Assembly (NCBI GenBank): GCA_937996615.1
Contig: CALKVD010000136.1
Span: forward strand, 1 to 9,084
DNA from: an uncultured Rickettsiales bacterium
GTDB taxonomy: Bacteria > Pseudomonadota > Alphaproteobacteria > Rickettsiales > Midichloriaceae
Direction: 5' to 3'
Length of the DNA: 9,084 nt
Shown here piece by piece: positions 5,167-9,084 of the stretch. A model generated the notes under the pieces. That model ran no database searches and was not told the origin of the DNA. It saw only the letters and a list, made by a program, of their open reading frames with translations. The translations under genes and the position numbers were made by a program. How positions within the stretch are numbered: position 1 is the first letter of the stretch; each line of letters opens with the position of its first letter.

Positions 5167-6975
5167 ATGGCAAAAAAACTAGATGAATTTATTAACAAAT
5201 TTAGGAATATCGTAATAGGTGGGATACTATTTGTTTGTGGCGTTCTATTATTAATACATATTTCAGGATTAATATTCATCGCGACCGAGCCTTCAACCAA
5301 CCAATATAAACAGTTGTTATTAATTTCTCCATTGAAAATTATAAAATCATTTATTCCAGAAATGATTTTGCAATACTATGGTACTTGGTGGATGCAAAAT
5401 TTTCACCAGATGGCTTGGAATTTTTATGGATATTTTCCGCTTAGATATTTAGCTTCAACCACAATACCAATGCTAATGTATTTAGCTCTAATCTGGATAT
5501 ATCGCAAACAATTATATGACTTGAGGCCCTATAAGAAAAAAGAAGCAGTTCATGGCGATGCACGTTGGGCTACTGAAGAAGATATCCAAAAAGCTCAGCT
5601 AAGACAAAAGGACGGAATGCTGATCGGAAAGGATGATCGAGGGTTTTTAGTTGCTGGGGGATATCAACATGCTTTACTTTTTGCGCCAACTGGTTCTGGT
5701 AAAGGGGTTGGTTTTGTGATTCCCAATTTGCTTTACTGGACGGAATCAGTTATTGTGCATGACATCAAGCTAGAAAATTATGAACTCACTAGTGGCTGGA
5801 GGAACAAAATGGGTCAACCGGTTTATGTCTGGAGTCCAGCTGACCCAGACGGCTATACCCATTGCTATAATCCAATAGATTGGGTGAGTAAAAAACCTGG
5901 CCAAATGGTCGACGATGTCCAGAAAATCGGCAACCTGATTATTCCAAAACGTGAATTCTGGGAAAACGAAGCTAGAACTTTGTTTGTAGGTATAACATTG
6001 TATCTATGTGCCGCTGAAGATAAAATGCAATCATTTGGCGAAGTTGTGAGAATATTACGTAGCGACGACGTTGTTTATAATCTAGCTGTTGTCTTGGATA
6101 CCTTGGGTGACATCATCCACCCAGTGTCATACATGAACCTAGCTGCGTTCTTGCAAAAAGCTGATAAAGAACGTTCTGGGGTAATCTCAACCCTAAACTC
6201 CGGCCTTGAGCTTTGGGCTAACCCTTTGATCGATACTGCAACAGCAACCAGTGATTTTAATATCCAAACGTTTAAAAAGGAACGTACGACTGTATATGTC
6301 GGTTTAACCCCTGATAATCTAAAACGACTTCAGCCACTGATGCAGGTTTTCTATCAACAAGCAACTGAATTCCTTTCTCGTAAAATGCCTGGTAGCGATG
6401 AGCCATATGGCGTTATGTTTATGATGGACGAGTTTCCGACGTTGGGTAAGATGGAGCAATTCCAAACTGGTATCGCTTATTTCCGCGGCTATCATGTCCG
6501 TCTTTTTCTAATTATTCAGGACACTCAGCAGCTTAAAGGGATCTACGAAGATTCTGGGATGAATTCGTTTCTTTCTAATACTACCTATCGGATAACTTTT
6601 GCTGCAAATAACTATGAAACAGCAAATCTAATTTCGCAATTATGTGGTAATAAAACTGTTGAAACTGTTTCTGCTAGTAAACCCAAATTCCTAGATTTCA
6701 ACCCAAGCTCTAGGTCACTCAATGTCTCTCAAGCTCAACGCGCCTTGCTATTACCACAAGAAGTTATAACACTACCTCGTGATGATCAAATTATTTTGAT
6801 CGAATCTTCACCACCAATAAAAACCAAAAAAATCAAATATTATGAAGACAGTATTTTTAAAAAGAGATTACTACCAGCTACAATTATTCCTCAGCAAGAG
6901 CCATATGATCCCGATGTAATCAAAGAAAAACGAGAAGCTGCTAAAAATAAAAAAGATAAGAAGGATAAAAAATAG
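5167..6975 (+). CDS. virD4: Type IV secretion coupling protein VirD4
   Basis: VirD4 is the inner-membrane ATPase that recruits substrates and hands them to the channel. In Rickettsiales these substrates are expected to be protein effectors rather than T-DNA. The 602-residue protein has two N-terminal membrane helices (about 14-38 and 93-112) around a periplasmic loop, then a cytoplasmic TraG/VirD4 domain. It carries HGDARWAT (129-136), Walker A APTGSGKGVG (173-182), the HDIKLENYE segment (198-206) and Walker B VMFMMDEFPTLGK (416-428, acidic pair D421/E422). The C-terminus after about residue 575 is polar and ends in a Lys-rich tail (586-602), often a variable, substrate-related part of coupling proteins. 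The ATG at 5167 lies 34 bases after the virB11 stop and lacks a clear ribosome-binding site. Seven A follow closely, at 5172-5178. Confidence 0.96.
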   Translation: MAKKLDEFINKFRNIVIGGILFVCGVLLLIHISGLIFIATEPSTNQYKQLLLISPLKIIKSFIPEMILQYYGTWWMQNFHQMAWNFYGYFPLRYLASTTIPMLMYLALIWIYRKQLYDLRPYKKKEAVHGDARWATEEDIQKAQLRQKDGMLIGKDDRGFLVAGGYQHALLFAPTGSGKGVGFVIPNLLYWTESVIVHDIKLENYELTSGWRNKMGQPVYVWSPADPDGYTHCYNPIDWVSKKPGQMVDDVQKIGNLIIPKREFWENEARTLFVGITLYLCAAEDKMQSFGEVVRILRSDDVVYNLAVVLDTLGDIIHPVSYMNLAAFLQKADKERSGVISTLNSGLELWANPLIDTATATSDFNIQTFKKERTTVYVGLTPDNLKRLQPLMQVFYQQATEFLSRKMPGSDEPYGVMFMMDEFPTLGKMEQFQTGIAYFRGYHVRLFLIIQDTQQLKGIYEDSGMNSFLSNTTYRITFAANNYETANLISQLCGNKTVETVSASKPKFLDFNPSSRSLNVSQAQRALLLPQEVITLPRDDQIILIESSPPIKTKKIKYYEDSIFKKRLLPATIIPQQEPYDPDVIKEKREAAKNKKDKKDKK

Positions 6976-7009
6976 CAACCAGCAATAAAAATATCGGTGT
7001 TAATAAATA

Positions 7010-7126
7010 ATGAAATACTATAAAAATTATATACTCATTCTGGGAATTATTTTTTCTCTAACGGGATGCGGCGTTAAGGGTGATTTATATCTTGATTCAG
7101 ATAACCAAAGGCAATTATCTGATTAG
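7010..7126 (+). CDS. lptM: LptM/YifL-like small lipoprotein (38 aa)
   Basis: This short gene starts at ATG 7010 and stops at TAG 7124-7126. The product has a positively charged N-terminus (MKYYKNY), a hydrophobic segment (residues 8-17) and a lipobox LTGC with the lipidated cysteine at position 20. Next comes GVKGDLYL (21-28), matching the CG(L/V)KGxLY signature of the LptM/YifL family (prokaryotic lipoprotein-attachment-site family). In Escherichia coli LptM binds the LptD/LptE LPS translocon and promotes its oxidative maturation. Only ten residues follow the signature, so this is much shorter than the 67-residue E. coli protein. It lies 34 bases after virD4 on the same strand and is probably co-transcribed. 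In many Proteobacteria this gene sits beside dapF or lysA, but neither is here. Its last 12 bases overlap the end of convergent hemC. A role as a VirB7-like lipoprotein is a less likely alternative. Confidence 0.78.
   Translation: MKYYKNYILILGIIFSLTGCGVKGDLYLDSDNQRQLSD
7097..7122. terminator. Inverted repeat across the lptM/hemC convergent overlap, possible bidirectional terminator
   Basis: TCAGATAA (7097-7104) and TTATCTGA (7115-7122) are perfect 8-bp inverted repeats. The loop (CCAAAGGCAA) could add two inner C-G pairs closed by AAA. The right arm begins exactly at the hemC stop (TTA, 7115-7117) and the structure covers nearly all of the 12-base overlap between the two converging genes. 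Neither side has a clear T-run, so it is at best a weak intrinsic terminator acting in both directions. It could equally act as an mRNA 3' stabiliser. Confidence 0.35.
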
Positions 7127-8197
7127 AGATAAAACACTTTCAGCAGCAACTTGACCAAGGCTATAGGCTTCCTCCCTATTAATGACAATTTTGCTGTTAT
7201 AAACCCTATGCATCTTTTTTCCATTGGGAGATGCGAACATCGCATTCAGCTTTAATTTTTTGCTGGTATGATTACTACAGCTATTCGTTGTTTTAGTAAT
7301 TTGATTTTCTATACAGCTTTGGATTGTATTGCCGGTTTGATTATTTTTTATATATCCTAGTATTTCAGCATATGCACCAACTGGGGTAGTACAATCGCCA
7401 GTTATATGTTGCAAAAAAGCTCTTTCAGCAGTAACGCATATTTCTGTTTCAATATCATTTAGCTTTGCTAAAGCATCGCATAAATCCCAATTATCGCGGC
7501 GGCACTGGGCTACTATCGCTCCTTGTGCTGCTGCTGGAGTGAAATATTTCATGTCCAAAATTTTCTGTGTATGATGTAGTAGTCCAAGACGTTGCAGTCC
7601 GGCAGTAGCTAAAACAGCGGCATCATAGAGGCCATCAGCTACTTTAGACAATCGGGAATCAACATTACCTCGCATTTCTACTACGCGTAAATCATTTCTA
7701 TAATGTAATAAAATAGACTTGCGTCTAGTCGAGCAAGTTCCAACTAACGCATTTTTTGGTAATACGCTCAGATCTTTTTCTATTTGATTTAGGGTAGAAA
7801 ATTTTTGAGTTGATTGGGCATCCGCCATATGTTGTAATCTCTCAGCTACATTTTGCAATTTTGGTGATACTATAAGACAATCAGCAGCAGTATCTCTGAG
7901 CATAACGCAAGGCAAAGCTAATTCATCATGTCCTATAACAGGCATATCTTTCATCGAATGAACTGCGAAGTCTATTTTTTTTTCAATTAAAGCTTCTTCA
8001 ATTTCTTTAAGAAATAAACCCTTACCCCCAATTGCTGCTAACGACTGATGATATAAAATATCTCCAGTCGTTTTAATTGGTACTAATTCATATTGAATTG
8101 CAAAGTCCATTTTTTTTACTAAGGCTTCAGCAACAGTTCTTGCTTGTACCATTGCTAAGCGACTTGATCTAGTTCCAACACGCAGTAATTTTGACAC
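7115..8197 (-). CDS. hemC: Hydroxymethylbilane synthase (porphobilinogen deaminase) with two insertions
   Basis: HemC polymerises four porphobilinogens into hydroxymethylbilane in cytoplasmic heme synthesis. Clear motifs are LRVGTRSSRLA (5-15), KTTGD (42-46), GGKGLFLKEIEEAL (57-70) and AVHSMKDMP (78-86) with the catalytic Asp at 84. Further on are GTCSTRRKS (153-161), EMRGNVDSRL (174-183), AAAQGAIVAQCR (222-233) and GDCTTPVGAYAE (267-278), whose Cys269 should carry the dipyrromethane cofactor. The start is GTG at 8197: it lies just before the conserved N-terminus, and an in-frame stop two codons upstream excludes extension. At 360 residues it exceeds the usual roughly 310. The excess lies in two stretches, about 112-146 and about 282-316, both outside the catalytic motifs. 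It follows the RNase J gene after 18 bases and is probably in its operon. Active-site residues look intact. Confidence 0.95.
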   Translation of the reverse strand: MSKLLRVGTRSSRLAMVQARTVAEALVKKMDFAIQYELVPIKTTGDILYHQSLAAIGGKGLFLKEIEEALIEKKIDFAVHSMKDMPVIGHDELALPCVMLRDTAADCLIVSPKLQNVAERLQHMADAQSTQKFSTLNQIEKDLSVLPKNALVGTCSTRRKSILLHYRNDLRVVEMRGNVDSRLSKVADGLYDAAVLATAGLQRLGLLHHTQKILDMKYFTPAAAQGAIVAQCRRDNWDLCDALAKLNDIETEICVTAERAFLQHITGDCTTPVGAYAEILGYIKNNQTGNTIQSCIENQITKTTNSCSNHTSKKLKLNAMFASPNGKKMHRVYNSKIVINREEAYSLGQVAAESVLSLIR

Positions 8198-8215
8198 TAT
8201 TTAGCATAAATTTTA

Positions 8216-9084
8216 TTAGTTTTTTGGTCCTAGATATTCAAAATGGACTACAATCCTAGGGGATTTTCCTCTTTCGCGTTTGCAGATTTTTTCTATCATT
8301 CTACCGATAGTTTTATTAATTTTAGATCTTTCTGTACGCTCTATAGTGTTAATGATGATTTTTTTAACTTCATCAGATAATGTATCAATTAAAGCTAGGT
8401 CCTCTTGATCGTCTTTATCTAATAGTCCAATTGCTAAGATTTTTGGTCTTTTGATCAGTTTTTTGTTATTATTCAACAAAGCCAAGACAACTATTGTGCC
8501 GTTGTCTCGCATATCGCGACGTTCCCGGAAGATGAGGTTGCTTTCGTCTATAATATCATTACCATCAACTCCTAGATAACCAGATTCAACATTTGCTATT
8601 ATGGAAGGGGTATTGCCACTTAAATGAACAACGGCACCGTTTGTAACTTCAATACTTTTTGGTGCCCCACATTTATTAGCAAATTTACAATGTTCGTGTA
8701 AGTGAACTGCTTCGCCATGGACTGGGATTGCTAATTGAGGGCGGATTAGTTCATACATTCGAGCTAGTTCTTCACGTGCTGGGTGGCCTGAAACATGGAC
8801 AAAATGGTCTCGTTCTGTCATTACTTCGATTCCTGCGCGACAGAATTGATTTAGCAGATTAGAAATGCGTTTTTCATTTCCAGGAATAATTTTGGAAGAG
8901 AATATGATTGTATCACCTTGTTGCAATTGGATATCTGGGTGTTGGCCGCTGGCCATTTTATTTGTAGCAGCCAGAACTTCGCCTTGGCAACCAGTACATA
9001 TAATTAAAACTTCATTGCGTTTATAATGCTTAACTTCCGATGGCTGAAGAAATTGTTCCAAATCTGTTAAATAGCCTGAATCTC
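8216..9084 (-). CDS. rnj: Ribonuclease J, C-terminal part (5' end outside window)
   Basis: RNase J is a metallo-beta-lactamase/beta-CASP ribonuclease with endonuclease and 5'-3' exonuclease activity, used in rRNA and mRNA processing. About 289 C-terminal codons are visible and the frame stays open to the window edge (reading DSGYLTDLEQF at the left), so the start and the N-terminal HxHxDH metal-binding motif lie beyond it. Visible family motifs are VLIICTGCQGEVLAATNKMA, TIIFSSKIIPGNEK, the HVSGHPAREEL beta-CASP motif with its conserved His, and IPVHGEAVHLHEH. These are followed by the beta-rich domain and the small C-terminal domain ending GKSPRIVVHF. The usual TGSQGE reads TGCQGE here. It ends 18 bases before the hemC GTG, suggesting co-transcription. 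Confidence 0.93.
   Translation of the reverse strand, partial: DSGYLTDLEQFLQPSEVKHYKRNEVLIICTGCQGEVLAATNKMASGQHPDIQLQQGDTIIFSSKIIPGNEKRISNLLNQFCRAGIEVMTERDHFVHVSGHPAREELARMYELIRPQLAIPVHGEAVHLHEHCKFANKCGAPKSIEVTNGAVVHLSGNTPSIIANVESGYLGVDGNDIIDESNLIFRERRDMRDNGTIVVLALLNNNKKLIKRPKILAIGLLDKDDQEDLALIDTLSDEVKKIIINTIERTERSKINKTIGRMIEKICKRERGKSPRIVVHFEYLGPKN

Noticed and set aside
4977..5300. 107-codon minus-strand frame across the virB11-virD4 junction
   Set aside because: Antisense to the coding ends of two definite genes, with a low-complexity product and no family signature.
7250..7354. Rickettsial palindromic element inside hemC
   Set aside because: An insertion is likely at protein level, but the DNA shows only a 7-bp inverted repeat, not the long palindrome expected of such elements.

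Overview
This window looks like AT-rich chromosomal DNA of an intracellular or host-associated alphaproteobacterium, most probably of the order Rickettsiales. The evidence is the strongly A+T-biased coding sequence, the contiguous virB8-virB9-virB10-virB11-virD4 order typical of the rickettsial vir homolog (rvh) type IV secretion system, the near absence of Shine-Dalgarno sequences, and the mixture of secretion genes with unrelated housekeeping genes. An mlaA gene and an LptM-like lipoprotein gene suggest a lipid-asymmetric outer membrane with LPS export. That would fit Rickettsiaceae or a relative better than Anaplasmataceae, but this is inference and the genus cannot be named from the sequence.

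Layout: (1) 8-874 (+) encodes an MlaA/VacJ phospholipid-transport protein, followed by an A/T-rich hairpin at 905-925. (2) 875-1151 is a non-coding gap holding one clear sigma70-type promoter (TTGTCA, 17 bp, TATAAT at 968-996), a 10-bp palindrome just downstream, and a leader of about 150 nt. (3) 1152-6975 (+) is a compact type IV secretion operon: virB8 (inner-membrane scaffold), virB9 and virB10 (outer-membrane core), virB11 (hexameric ATPase) and virD4 (coupling ATPase). virB10 and virB11 overlap by four bases, and a small hairpin covers the virB11 ribosome-binding site. (4) 7010-7126 (+) is a 38-codon lipoprotein gene with the LptM/YifL signature, apparently the last gene of the same transcript. 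(5) On the minus strand are hemC (7115-8197) and, 18 bases upstream of it, the 3' part of an RNase J gene (8216-9084, running off the window). hemC and the lipoprotein gene converge and overlap by 12 bases, with an 8-bp inverted repeat spanning the overlap.

The five vir genes supply most of the core-complex scaffold, the traffic ATPase and the substrate receptor. VirB1-B6 and a VirB7 lipoprotein are not in the window and must lie elsewhere, as in the dispersed rvh clusters. I see no wholly new system here. The points most worth checking are the regulatory layout of the vir operon, the in-frame repeats in the predicted surface loop of VirB10, the very short LptM-like gene at the operon end, and two insertions in HemC.
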